A DNA stretch of 64,000 nucleotides from Endocalyx cinctus. Taxonomy: Eukaryota > Ascomycota > Sordariomycetes > Amphisphaeriales > Apiosporaceae. Below are positions 36,626 through 47,498 of the stretch, in pieces. Position 1 is the first letter of the stretch. Each line of letters starts with the position of its first letter. A program made the translations under genes and the position numbers. The stretch spans positions 399,835 through 463,834 of the forward strand of contig BCKC01000011.1 of assembly GCA_001600455.1 (NCBI GenBank). Direction: 5' to 3'. A model generated the notes under the pieces. The model saw only the letters and a list, made by a program, of their open reading frames with translations. It searched no databases and was not told the DNA's origin.

Positions 36626-37062
36626 AATGAGGCCATCTTCTTCCATCCTGCTGGTGGAGATATCACCTTTACCGCTCTCGGTGCTCTGTTCCTCTACCTC
36701 GCACAGAACCACAACTGCCAGAGATAGCTAGCAGAAGAAATTCTACCTACCTACCCATTGGTAATGGAAACACAAGGGGTTCCCCGGCTGTCAGGGTGCG
36801 AGTATTTTCGTGTATGCATAGGTAAGCGAGGCACTTCGAATGTCGCCGCTCGTGGCCGGCACCCTATGGCGGGTTCAAGGAGACAACGATAATTAGCAAC
36901 GAAAGCCTGCTGGCCGTAGATAGGCATATTATACCTCCAGGCATTCAAATCGGCGTCGACATTGTTCGCTACACCACAATGCTGTGTATTTTCCCGACCC
37001 GTTCAAATCCGAGCCAGAACGCCGGTTTGCTCCCAACGTAGGCGTTCGGTCGGATCTCAGAG
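36626..37062 (+). pseudogene. Cytochrome P450 fragment, frameshifted and truncated
   Basis: Translated pieces in shifting frames follow the order of a P450 core. The I-helix is read at about 36626-36723 (EAIFFHPAGGDITFTALGAL with AGGDIT, the oxygen-binding motif), followed by a stop. The K-helix is at about 36824-36875 (EALRMSPLVAGTLWR, the ExxR motif). Then LLAVDRHIIPPGIQIGVDI is in another frame, and HHNAVYFPDPFKSEPERRF, the region before the heme loop, is in a third near 36972-37040. The N-terminal half and the Cys heme-binding loop are not found on either side. Two or more frameshifts and internal stops make it non-functional. It lies between the FAD monooxygenase and the S41 peptidase, so the neighbourhood once encoded a P450. 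Confidence 0.8.
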
Positions 37063-37589
37063 TGTTTGTTCTTTTTTCTAGCTAATCGTTAGTGCAGACA
37101 TATTTGTTTCTCGACGTAATTATTCCAGCATGGGTCTTATGTCGCTGCCATTGCATTATTCTCAGCATTAAATCTGCAAGAATGATGGATAAAATGATAC
37201 TACTTGAATAACTAGCATAATATTATTTCAGCCTGGATACCTATAGAAGTATATTAGTTTGCGCCAGCTATAGTACCCGGAAAATCTAGGATTTGAAGAC
37301 AGTCCAGTCCCTAAAACACTATCATCTCATCTCAGTCTTTATTCACTAAAGTAGGTTTATGATAAACAACTCTACATTGATGTATGACAATTCAATGATA
37401 GGAAGAACGCACGCACGCAGCGTTGTCATTTGTACCTGTCTCCCAGAGATGCACATCACATTTTAGGAAACATCACTAAGTTACTTTGTAGAGATTCGAA
37501 GCGTTCTGAGCAAAATATCATTTTGCAATTTCAAGAACTTAACTATGAATTTGTATCTAATTAATCTCCCATACCACGGAAAGACTTCC
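37063..37589. other. Intergenic region after the P450 relic
   Basis: These 0.5 kb are AT-rich. I looked for the missing P450 heme-binding loop here and did not see it. Nothing else is recognised. Confidence 0.4.
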
Positions 37590-40542
37590 TTATCGAACCG
37601 AACCTCTTCTGCTTGATCTGGATGGCTGAACAGCAGTAGTTGCCTTTCTTGTAGATCGGGTACTCCTAACCTGCGAAGTCGTACCACTCCCAGTCGAACT
37701 AGACGATGTCGACTGCGTGAGTTTCTGGCTCTGGCTTTTAGGTTGAAACGCCGCCGTCAGCGTACCCTTGACGCATCCGGGAGCCGGCACGGGTTGAGGA
37801 AAGCAGAATCCCAATATCTTGCCGGACGACGACGTCGGCGTCGTGGTATCCTCCGTGCATACGCCCTCGATACCTAAACCCACCAGTTGACAGGGCCCTT
37901 CCAGGTTGACGCAGCGGCTCAGGGACGTCAGCGTCAGAGTGGGGTCCGAGCTGCACCTCTGGATACCCAGGCACGACGAGGAGGCCGAGGAGACGGTACA
38001 GCTCCTGAACGCGATGCTGAAGCGCGTGGTCGCCAGCAGATCTCCGGTGAGCTCGCCCGCGTCTTCGGCTACTGGGACGGTACCGTTGTTGTTCGGATCG
38101 ATGGTGACGTGATCGGCCATGTTGAACGCGGAGGCGCCGGACTCGGGAGGCGGCTGCACGAGAACGCTAGAGTCGCTCGTCGCGCCGGTCGATGCGAACC
38201 CGGTGGAGCCGGCGACGCAGAGGCCGGGATCCGTCCAGACGGCGTTAGCGGCGTACTGCCACAGGGCCGTGTAATTAAATACCGTCTCGGGCGTGAAGTA
38301 GATCCGGCAGTCGGCCGCTTCGTACGTGAATTGAAGAGGTGTCGTTTCTCCCCGACGAACCTGGTCGCGGAGGTTAATGGAACCACTGAGGATAAACACG
38401 TCGAGAGCCGCGGTGCGGTTTGTCAGGAAGTCTGCTTGGTCCGTGTCTTCGAGCTGCTCTCGGACGAAGTTAATGTTGTTGTCTAGAATGTCGGTCTCGA
38501 ATGAGCGAGCACCACGAGTTCCGCCGACAGCTTGCATGGGCCCTGTAGTTGGCGTTCCTCCGACCGTAACGATGCGAACGCCCGCTTCATGATGCATCAT
38601 TTCGACGAAGATCGAGCAGGCGGAGCTGCACGCACCGTCGGTAAGCTATTTTACACTAAGTCAGTGAGGCTTACGTATATTGTAAGCTCAGTATATGTCT
38701 CACGTACAATGATAATATCCTCTGGTGCCCAGGGGGGTGTGGTAGCAGCACCTGGAGAATCTACAACGCTAAAGTCGCCTTCATCATCGACCAAATTGTC
38801 CAGGAAAACCTCGTCGGAGAGGTCAAGCCTTTGCTATACGTCATACCATAATTAATGAGATTTTTTGATAATTTTAGATAATAAAGGAAGCTCACAGTTG
38901 CCGTGGAGTCATTGCCAGGTCCGAAAAACTCATTCCAGGATGTAAAGTTGGAATTTGTCTCAGCATCGAGACGGGTCGTCGCAACCCACTCTACTGTCGA
39001 TAGAACATCAAAGTCAGGATCTGATGGGGACAAGGTGTCGAAGAAATCGGTCATTGTTTCTCCCATGACGTTTGTGGCTTGGTGGGCTCGCATCTGAGAT
39101 CCCAGAAAGGGCTCAATATTGGGAAAGAATTGCTTGAAAGTACTAACAGCCAGCAGTACTTGCCCGCCTCCGTTCTGTTGTAGATCAATCACGACTTTTT
39201 GAAGTCCCGCTTCTTGTGTACGCGTGATGAAGTCTTGGATGGTGGCCTGAGCATCTTCGAGTCCGAAACCAGTTTCGTCGAAACTCGGAATGCTCAAAAC
39301 AGAAAGAGACGAAGATGGCAGAAAGTAACCTGAAATAAAAGTTAGTTTCAACAAATAATGTTTTAATCTTAAGTAAAATGAGGATTTATATGCTCACCAG
39401 AAATAACACCACCTCCCAATGTCCCAAGGTCTGACTGGGCCACATCGGGCGTCTCTGGATACGCAGGGACATCCCACGACGGTGGTGGCAAAGATAACGG
39501 TTCATCAGTCACATCCGAGTCGGTTTCATCTGACGAGGAATCATCCGTGTCAAAATCCGTAGACTCCGAGTCTTCTTCAAAGAATGACGCAGGGAGTAAT
39601 CCCAACACAAAGAAATTATAGAAATCGCCACCTGTCTCTAATGGTCCAGTCGGACCTTGGTCCCAATAGAGGCCTACGTTCGGTTCAACCGTGCTTGTAC
39701 CATTCTCGAATTGAACCGTGAGATTTTCTCCGGGATAGAAAGGCGTCAGCCCACTAAAGACGTTATAGAATCCCTGGACGCCTTGCGCAAAACTAAACAT
39801 TAATCTATTCCAATCGGTATGAGGTTCAAGCGATCCGGCCACATTTCCAGACGCGAAGTTTTCCAGGTAAGTTATAGCATCTTGGCCGTTTATGGACTGG
39901 ATAGCTGACGGTTGGAATGATGTGAACGCATTGCTATCGAGCACCTCCGATGCGAAATAAACTTTAGGCGCTGAGGCTCCGTCAACTGAGAGCGAGACAA
40001 TGTCGAAAGAGCTCCCGAAAGTAAATGCCGACAAGATGCCGGCATCCAGGAACAAGTGATCATCGTGGGCGTTAATCAACAGCAGTTGTAATGCAGCCTC
40101 GAATTCGTATTGATTTGCGAAAGAATTACTGTTCACGGCTTCTTGAAGGGATTGCAGACCGCCAACGAGGTCTACGGCAGGTTGTTGATATGACGCTGGC
40201 GGGTTCTTCAGATAAGACAGTGTGGACTGAAAGCTAATGGTATCATTATAATACTTCAGAAACTTTGTGGCTACGGCCGGGTTGAAAGGGACGCTCGTGA
40301 GGCATTCGAAGACGAGACTAGCATCAAATATGGTCGCACCTGTGTGACTGGTAATTAGTTGTACTACTCTCCCAATTACTTTGTATTGGGTAGATAATAC
40401 CATCAGGATCATTGATTATAGTTCCACATGCTGGCCGAGGAGGCGGCGAAGAGTCTGCTGAAGCTGTTTCCGACTGGGCTGTTACTAGCAATGCTCCTCC
40501 CAGCACCGCAAGAAAATAGGGGGATGACCACCAGTGGTACAT
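37590..40542 (-). CDS. Secreted S41-family (CPAF-like) serine peptidase
   Basis: Fungal S41 peptidases include UstP and PhomP1 of the ustiloxin and phomopsin RiPP clusters, alongside many of unknown role. Five exons, 40542-40401, 40339-39398, 39329-38896, 38833-38708 and 38645-37590, give about 899 residues, all GT-AG and in phase. A signal peptide is present (hydrophobic run after MYHWWSSP, ending LLVTAQS). The N-terminal domain contains AHDDHLFLDAGILSAF. An acidic Asp/Ser-rich linker (about residues 310-340) follows. The protease domain has VVIDLQQNGGG and, across the last intron, DIIILTDGACSSACSIF with the likely nucleophile Ser at 555-556. The C-terminal 80 residues are a Ser/Thr/Arg-rich tail. 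It is longer than usual, mainly from the linker and tail. Processing the nearby peptide is a testable idea only. Confidence 0.9.
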
Positions 40543-41465
40543 CACTATTAATTAGAGAAAAAAAAGTTCTATCCATCATCAATGTAAATACAGAGTAGTC
40601 ATTTACTATCAAAAGCCAGGCCACGGAATATATATCACAGGAGGATGTATTTTTACTTTACTTTCCGTATACAGTAAGTCGTTTCTAGACTGTTATCTTT
40701 AATTATCCCCTTGCACAACAATTAAGATTTTTTTTCCAGGATCTGTTTCCCCAGAATCCTTCTCTTCTTAGATTAGAATATTTTTGTGTCATTGCAGTTT
40801 CAATTAATACAGGTACTGGCACTAGCCACACCCAAATTATGCACTGCTCAAGTGTGATGGATGGTCAGGGGCTGAAAACAAGCCACCTATCAGATCCTTT
40901 CAACTCTCATGAATATGCCCTGCATCTCATCGTCTGTAAATATTATTACTCCAGCGCTGAAGACAGGTCATCATGAGAAATATACTATAACCTAAATACT
41001 TTGTACCTATAGGCAACTCAATATTTACCGTCTTGCCATACTCGCACAGACACGACCGTAGCGACTCTCTCTTCACACAGCACATTTATTGAAATACTTT
41101 CTCATCAATCCTTAACATAAAATTATTCAAACGCAATTCTAACAAAAGTCTGTATGACCACCACAACCGCTGTTGTACAATACCCCAATGATCTTCCTAT
41201 ATACGAGTTTGATCACAACAAAAGCTTCATCAATAAAAGTGTTCTCATCGAAACAAGAAGGTTCGAATTCCTTCAGGTCGGGTCCGGCAGATAAATTCAC
41301 GAGGGGCTTAGGGCTGAGCGGTCTCGAATCCAGTTGGGAGGATTCTGATCCCTGGAAAGTAGGGTAGTATTCTGCCGTTAATACTCCGTATGGGGTTCTT
41401 GGACGGCTATCAGATGACCCGCTGAAACAAGGAGCCGAAAATATCATCAGTTCTCCCTTGATCAT
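40543..41465. other. Intergenic region with one unresolved minus-strand frame
   Basis: These 0.9 kb lie upstream of the S41 peptidase. A 108-codon minus-strand frame (41465-41139) has protein-like composition (SRPLSPKPLVNLSAGPDL in part) but no domain, and it begins right at the duplicated block next to the assembly gap. It could be the last exon of a gene lost in the gap. Not called as CDS. Confidence 0.3.
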
Positions 41466-41603
41466 CCCTTTCGTCTAATCTAGCTGACTTGTCTCGTGCT
41501 GAATTTATCCTTGATATAAATAATACCCCCGTTCCTTGGGAACCATATAAACCTTGTTCCCAAGACTAGACGCACGTCAAGCATAATCCCCCTGTGTGAT
41601 TGT

Positions 41604-41672
<69 letters not shown>
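41466..41672. repeat. Tandem duplication copy 1 with long T tract
   Basis: The unique part 41466-41605 is repeated almost exactly at 41732-41826 plus 41927-41991. Each copy ends in a long T tract: copy 1 at 41606-41672, broken by one A; copy 2 at about 41992-42020. The 60-nt spacer 41673-41731 is unique. Confidence 0.85.
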
Positions 41673-41673
<1 letters not shown>

Positions 41674-41731
41674 GCATGTTTCGGTGACAAGCGGAAGAGG
41701 GAGGGTCTTCCCTTGTTTGTCGTCGGTCATG

Positions 41732-41989
41732 CCCTTTCGTCTAATCTAGCTGACTTGTCTCGTGCTGAATTTATCCTTGATATAAATAATACCCCCGTTC
41801 CTTGGGAACCATATAAACCTTGTTCCNNNNNNNNNNNNNNNNNNNNNNNNNNNNNNNNNNNNNNNNNNNNNNNNNNNNNNNNNNNNNNNNNNNNNNNNNN
41901 NNNNNNNNNNNNNNNNNNNNNNNNNNAACCATATAAACCTTGTTCCCAAGACTAGACGCACGTCAAGCATAATCCCCCTGTGTGATTGT

Positions 41990-42020
<31 letters not shown>
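41732..42020. repeat. Tandem duplication copy 2, interrupted by the assembly gap
   Basis: The left part 41732-41826 and right part 41927-41991 together rebuild copy 1. The same 20 bases occur on both sides of the run of Ns, so the flanking contigs overlap there. Confidence 0.85.
41827..41926. other. Assembly gap (100 N)
   Basis: Exactly 100 Ns, the conventional size for a gap of unknown length. The flanks share 20 identical bases (41807-41826 and 41927-41946), so real missing sequence may be zero or may be further repeat copies. Confidence 0.95.
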
Positions 42021-42029
<9 letters not shown>

Positions 42030-42220
42030 TAGACTTTAGAAGTCTTATAGAGGGAATAGAGAGGCTCTGGGTATTTTACTTTCACGGGATGCTTGCGCGC
42101 GACACGGAACACAAAATCATGTTCATAAAAGCCTCGGGTCTTGGGAACGGTTATTTGTTAATTTTCAAGTATCGGATTCATTGAATAGAATATCCATCCA
42201 AGTCTTATTAATTAATTATC

Positions 42221-44454
42221 ATGGCTGTAAACCACGCCCCAACGTATTCATATCCTCCACTCTCAAAGGCAAAGAAGTCCATCCGCCTATTACGGATTAA
42301 GTCAAAGCCGGGGGAGCCAATAGTATGCTCGCTTCAAGAAATGTGCCTTGCAGATTCTATAGAGTACCACTGTCTATCTTACACATGGGGCGATCCCTTA
42401 GACCAGACCTTATCCTCGCCAGCTCAGATGAGGTACATGTCCGGCGACCGGAATAAATACATAAAAATCGGTAAATATGAGGTTGCGGTCACTGAGAACC
42501 TTGTGCATGCCCTCCAACAACTGAACCAGCTTCAAAACCAAGATGGAGAAGGCGATATACCTTACTGGTGGATTGATGCAATCTGCATTAATCAAGAGGA
42601 TATCGAGGAGAGGAGCAACCAAGTTGCTAGTAAGTGATAATATTTTTCATACTCTTACCGTCCTGTGAAACATAAGGCACTGGTATATACTATTATCGCA
42701 AATTTAAAACGACCTCTAAATAAGAAATAATTACAAATGCAAAGCCACGATTAACTAATCTCCATAAATGTCTAGTGATGGATGAAATCTATCAACAAGC
42801 AAAGTCGGTGCTAATCTGGCTTGGCAAGGAAGACGAGCACACAGCGGTAGCGATGGAAGTATTGAACGACCTAGCCGCGGCTTCACCCGTCTTAGCCAAG
42901 GGGATGGATAGATTCCACTCCATCAACACGGACAGGAACCAGATTGAGGATTCTATAGACGATTTATGCAAAGACCTCGGCTTCCCGCACTTAGGTGCGC
43001 CTGATTTGACGCATTATACCGCCTTCCTGCAGCGCAAGTGGTTTACTCGCATCTGGGTCGTACAGGAAAGCTTTTTCTCGAAAGCCACACGGGTATTCTG
43101 CGGGGAGCGCGAGATCCCGTGGTCGACCCTGCAAGAATCGTCTCGAGTTTTTGTCAAGACTCGGATGAACACTCTGATGAAAGCATACACTACCTATCTC
43201 ACGCAAAATGTCTGGGACTTGGACGCTACGGAACTAGCGGATAATCGCCTTGGTAATCAGGTGATATTCAGTATACTTCGGAAAAACGCGGCCAGGGAGG
43301 TAGACTACCTGTGGCAGCTCTTATACTATAGCAAATACTTCGATGCCACTGATCCCAGGGATAAAGTCTTCGCTGTTTTGGGGCTATGGCGATCTTTTGC
43401 AGGTAACAAAGGGGTTAAGACTGACTTGCGGCCGGATTACAACAAACACGTTGTGGATGTATACATCGAAGCGACGATCGCAGCCATCCAGGACTCGGGA
43501 AATCTAGACGTCTTATGTCTCATCGAAGATCCCGAGGAAATCGGAGAGTTTGAGGAAGATAACTTGGTTGACTTGCCAAGTTGGACGCCGGACTTTTCTC
43601 ATAAACTACAGATGTACCTCTTAATCCAGCCCTCGACCCCTGCTCCATCGCGATATCTGCCGGAAAGCTTCCAGCCACCCGACGACTTGACTCTAGAGGA
43701 GCTACCCGTTCACGGTTTTCAATGTGACGTGATAGAAGAGGTCGGGCCCAGCTACGGCCAAATCATGGACTATCACAAATTTGCATCCTTATTAAATATG
43801 CTGCTGACATACCCATCAACGTCATATCCCCATAATCCCAACCAATCCTCGTTCTCGTCGCCGTGCGATGCATTCTGGAGAACGGTGATCAAGAATACGT
43901 TTCGCGGACACGAAGCCGGCGCAGACGCGCAAGCAGCGTTTCCGGCATTCGTCATGCAGCGCCTTTGCGAAGTGCGATACCGAGCCCAGAAGCTAGAGGA
44001 AACCAACCAGGCAGATGAAGCACGAGAGTTCAGGGAAGCGGCAAAGGACGTCGAGGAAGCCGTTGCGAAAATATTCTCTCGGTACCCGGCCGACCGCGCC
44101 ATCCCGACGCCGCGACAGCTCGAGGAGATGGTTCAAGTGGAGGAATCCGAGGAAGTTACGCCGGCGCAGGAGAAATACGGGTCGCAGAGGAAAGACGTGG
44201 AGGAAAGCTTCCGCGTCGCGTATTCGCAGCGGCGGCTGTTTCGCACGGCGAAGGGTTACTTCGGCATCGCGCCGCAGGCGGTCGACCGCGGCGATGCGGT
44301 CTGGATCTTGGCTGGCGCGAGAGCGCCCTTCGTGCTGAGGGATGCGGGCGAGGATGGTTATTGGTCACTCGTCGGTGATGCCTACATCCATGGAATTAGG
44401 CCGTGTGATACCAAGAGAGATGCTTCCTCTATCGAGCACATATTCTTAGTATGA
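42221..44454 (+). CDS. HET-domain (heterokaryon incompatibility) protein
   Basis: There are two exons, 42221-42629 and 42776-44454, giving 695 residues; the 146-nt phase-1 intron is GT-AG with a TTAACTAATC branch site. The canonical HET domain begins near the start: IRLLRIKSKPGEPIVCSL, EYHCLSYTWGDP, VTENLVHALQQL and YWWIDAICINQEDIEERSNQ, continuing after the splice as VAMMDEIYQQAKSVLIWLG and then WFTRIWVVQES. The region TDPRDKVFAVLGL and DYNKHVVDVYIEATIAAI are the usual downstream conserved blocks. The C-terminal GYFGIAPQAVDRGDAVWILAGARAPFVLR is the typical end of this subfamily. No membrane helix is seen, unlike the HET protein at 14.9 kb. A helical charged insert lies at about residues 560-620. 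Function in allorecognition is inferred from family. Confidence 0.94.
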
Positions 44455-45499
44455 GGATCAGAACTGACTACAAGAGGAAGTGAAATTCAATTAGCTGTCT
44501 ATGGTAGATCAGAGAATTGAAACTCGTATAATCCTGAGCCTCGGCGGCATGGACTAAAACTAACTGTGTCTCGCCGCAATTAGTGCACATTGTTACCGAA
44601 AATGACCTGATCTGAGTATGATCAATCCAAGGTTCAAATTAGATCGTCTGGTTTGTTTGAAAATACCGCCGACAGTAGCTCCGGTGGCATATCTAAGTGA
44701 ATGAATTGCGTAGCCGTCTTATTGGATAATCTTTCCATCCCCCGCATACATCAGAGAAACATCCCGCCCCTTTTGTTTCCTCTTTAGACTTTCTTTGCAT
44801 AAAATTATGCGGGATTGTTCCCTTAATGGACACGAGCTGCACGGTAGGGCTGAACTGGTGGCGTTTGGTTTGCCTGCCGCGAGCTAACCCTTGCAGCTTT
44901 TGACACCCACCCCACCACCCAATCTCTCATTGAAACAGTATAAATCCTTCCGGTAACCCCTTCGGAATTTTCCCACGACATATGATATGATAATTGCAGC
45001 TGTAGTATTCGGTGATGATTCCGTAGCAACCCAGATAAGACAAAGACTGCATATGTAGAGCAATATTCGATTGATGGCGGATAACTATAACGCCTCCTGA
45101 CAATCAATGTCTTTAATCCAAGTTATTTCGTAATTACTGTCTAGTGCAATTTTGACGTATCTCAATTAACCTGAGAGTTGATTTTACGAAACGTGTAGCT
45201 CTATTCCCATCCCAGTGCTGGTAATTACTGACTATGTACTGTATACATCTATAACATGTGTATTTTCATTATATTTCTCGCCCAGTGGCCTATTGACACT
45301 ATACCGATACAAAAAAGTGTTTTAGAGATTAGATAAAGGTCGATGTTTGCCATCACATCGACCTTTGGAAACGAAGAAATGTTTGAAGATAGTGCTTAAA
45401 TTAGATAATTAAAGATATGTTATGTACCAGAAATGCTGGGTAATTATGATCTATCTATCAAATATGGTCGTATACTAATTATATGAACCTTAATTAAAT
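44455..45499. other. Convergent intergenic region
   Basis: These 1.0 kb lie between the stops of the HET gene and the FAD oxidoreductase. No gene or notable repeat is seen. Confidence 0.45.
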
Positions 45500-47011
45500 T
45501 CAAGCCGTCTCGGTGCTATTCAAGATCATGGGAACAACGACATCCTCGTTATAACGCCATAATAGGGAGCTATAAGAGACGTGAAACGTTGCACCCGTGT
45601 AAAACATGGTACCTCCAAGTCCACCTTGAAGTTTGTTCAAGTCCCTAAAGAAACCATCCTTAATAGCCTCAGGCGAAACCTGTAACTGGAAAGGTGAGTG
45701 CGTATCGAAGGTCACGAACTCGGGCGTCGTGACAGGAACGTTTTGCGAGCGCTGCAACGTCTGGATCTGTTCCGTGATGTAATGCTTCGCTCCAGCTTCG
45801 CTCAGCGTGACCGTGTTCGACCCGAATTTCACGTACCACATGTCGTCCACGACGCCGACCGGGTTCAGCGCGTAGAGCGCGGGAAGGACGGGTATGCTGA
45901 ACGGCGTGCCGTCCGCGGCGTTGGTGTACGTCACAGTCTGGTTCAGACCGACGTTCTTCACGAGACCGGTCCAGTAGCCGGTGGAGTCGGTAAACTGAGA
46001 AAATACGGCCTGCTCTTCGGGGGTCAAATCCCAGCCGCCTAGATTGGCCAGATTGGGTCTGGTGGTAAGTAATACTTTCTTGCAAGAAAATAGCGTAAGG
46101 CCTTGACCCTCGGTAGTCACCAAAAGCTCCGAGGGGCTGCCATCTCCTGGTCTTTTTGTAGATACGATGGTCGAGTTGAAAAAGACATTGTCACCCCCGA
46201 GGTATGCGCCCGCTCTATCGTATAACTCTGAAGTGTTGCCTTGCGTTTGCGTGAGATAGCTCGAACCCGAGGTTATAAGCTGGAAGTCACCCAAGTTAAA
46301 GTATTTGATCGCGTAGATAGTCGGCAGGTGGAATAAATCGCCCATTCCCTGTTCATACAGGTAAAAAAGGGGTGCTAAATCGGTAAGGTTGTATTTTTCT
46401 ATGAATGCTCCAAATGGCGAATACAGGTCCTCCGGGACAGGATCCGGCAAGTCAAACCCGTATAATAAATACTCATATTTCCCAAGCACGGTTTCCACGC
46501 GAGCCAGGAGTTCGGCGGTAGGGGTAGTAGAGGGAGCGGTCACTTCGCTACCGTCGCGGAAGTCTATAGTCTGCTTCGTCGTTCGATAGAATATGGGAGG
46601 AAGCGACGTGTTAGCGGCGGTCCCGGGCACGTTCGACGTGATCGACGACATGTTTTCCAGCGGGACGTCGAATTTCCCGAAGAAGTCCGTGACGGGCTGT
46701 ATGGGAATGTAAATGACGACCCCGTAGTCAACGGGAATCTGGGTTTCTGGGTCGATGTAGGTCCGAGCGTGACCCCCTAGACGATAACTCTGCTCGATGA
46801 TCGCGACGCTTTGACCGGCGTCTTTCAGGGATACCGCAGCATGAGCTCCACTTCCACCGCCCCCGATAACACAGACATCACGATCCACGACGTTGCTCCA
46901 TTGGTCGTTATTAATGCCTAGAATTGACCATTTATCGTCGATTGCGCGATATTCCGCGGCGACGGACAGTATGCCGGTAAGCAGAGCGATCGAGACCTTG
47001 CGAGAAAACAT
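45500..47011 (-). CDS. Secreted FAD-dependent oxidoreductase (amine-oxidase fold, cyclopiazonate dehydrogenase-like)
   Basis: A single exon of 503 residues. It starts with a signal peptide (MFSRKVSIALLTGILSVAAE) and then carries the dinucleotide-binding motif VCVIGGGGSGAHAAVSLKDA, with EQSYRLGGHARTYIDPETQ after it. This is the flavin amine-oxidase/FAD-linked group that includes beta-cyclopiazonate dehydrogenase (CpaO). The middle has YGFDLPDPVPEDL and the FAD C-terminal closing segment QGGLGGTMFYTGATFHVSYS. No intron is needed. Several N-x-S/T sites fit the secretory route. Homologues are common beside fungal metabolite clusters and may oxidise secreted or vesicular intermediates. Its nearest neighbours are a HET gene and a conserved unknown, so cluster membership is uncertain. 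Confidence 0.88.
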   Translation of the reverse strand: MFSRKVSIALLTGILSVAAEYRAIDDKWSILGINNDQWSNVVDRDVCVIGGGGSGAHAAVSLKDAGQSVAIIEQSYRLGGHARTYIDPETQIPVDYGVVIYIPIQPVTDFFGKFDVPLENMSSITSNVPGTAANTSLPPIFYRTTKQTIDFRDGSEVTAPSTTPTAELLARVETVLGKYEYLLYGFDLPDPVPEDLYSPFGAFIEKYNLTDLAPLFYLYEQGMGDLFHLPTIYAIKYFNLGDFQLITSGSSYLTQTQGNTSELYDRAGAYLGGDNVFFNSTIVSTKRPGDGSPSELLVTTEGQGLTLFSCKKVLLTTRPNLANLGGWDLTPEEQAVFSQFTDSTGYWTGLVKNVGLNQTVTYTNAADGTPFSIPVLPALYALNPVGVVDDMWYVKFGSNTVTLSEAGAKHYITEQIQTLQRSQNVPVTTPEFVTFDTHSPFQLQVSPEAIKDGFFRDLNKLQGGLGGTMFYTGATFHVSYSSLLWRYNEDVVVPMILNSTETA

Positions 47012-47498
47012 GGTCGAGATGAGAATCGTCTTTGCGCGTTTTATTCAAGATTCAAGTGTCACGCACAATAGTCACACCTTTAAGGAATAGCGTAAGCGAA
47101 CTCAAGGCAATATTGTCTGAAAAGAGGCGACAAGCCGAGATTTATATTTCTTATTGACCAACAAGCAAAGAACCGGAATATTGAAGATCCGCGAGTCTCC
47201 CGATGAACCCGTAAGCTTATATCCGATCCTGAAGGAATCCTATCGAAATTGGCTACTGTGCAAACATGCATGTCGCATCCTTCTCGACTTGAGACCAATC
47301 AATTGACATGATTCGTTGCGCCCAGGCTTTCTCGATCAAGTTAGGAATGGGAGATCTTCTACTATGTACTCAAAGGGACCCTGCCTGCCTGCTTGACTAA
47401 GTAGCTTATACAGTATGGCGTTATTACCATAGTAAATTAATTTTTTTTTAAAAAAATAATAGTATGGTATATAATTCAAAAATCATTCATTATTACTT
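47012..47498. promoter_or_regulatory. Upstream region of the FAD oxidoreductase
   Basis: These 0.5 kb have no gene. They contain the promoter of the minus-strand oxidoreductase and the 3' end region of the neighbouring conserved unknown. An AT block (about 47430-47475) includes T and A runs. Confidence 0.4.

Noticed and set aside
37887..38486. 199-codon plus-strand open frame
   Set aside because: Antisense to the last exon of the S41 peptidase; no family features.
41255..41275. GGTTCGAATTCC word resembling a tRNA B box
   Set aside because: No cloverleaf can be drawn around it.
41596..41955. Open frame through poly-T and the N run
   Set aside because: Poly-Phe from a T tract and unknown bases; not a gene.
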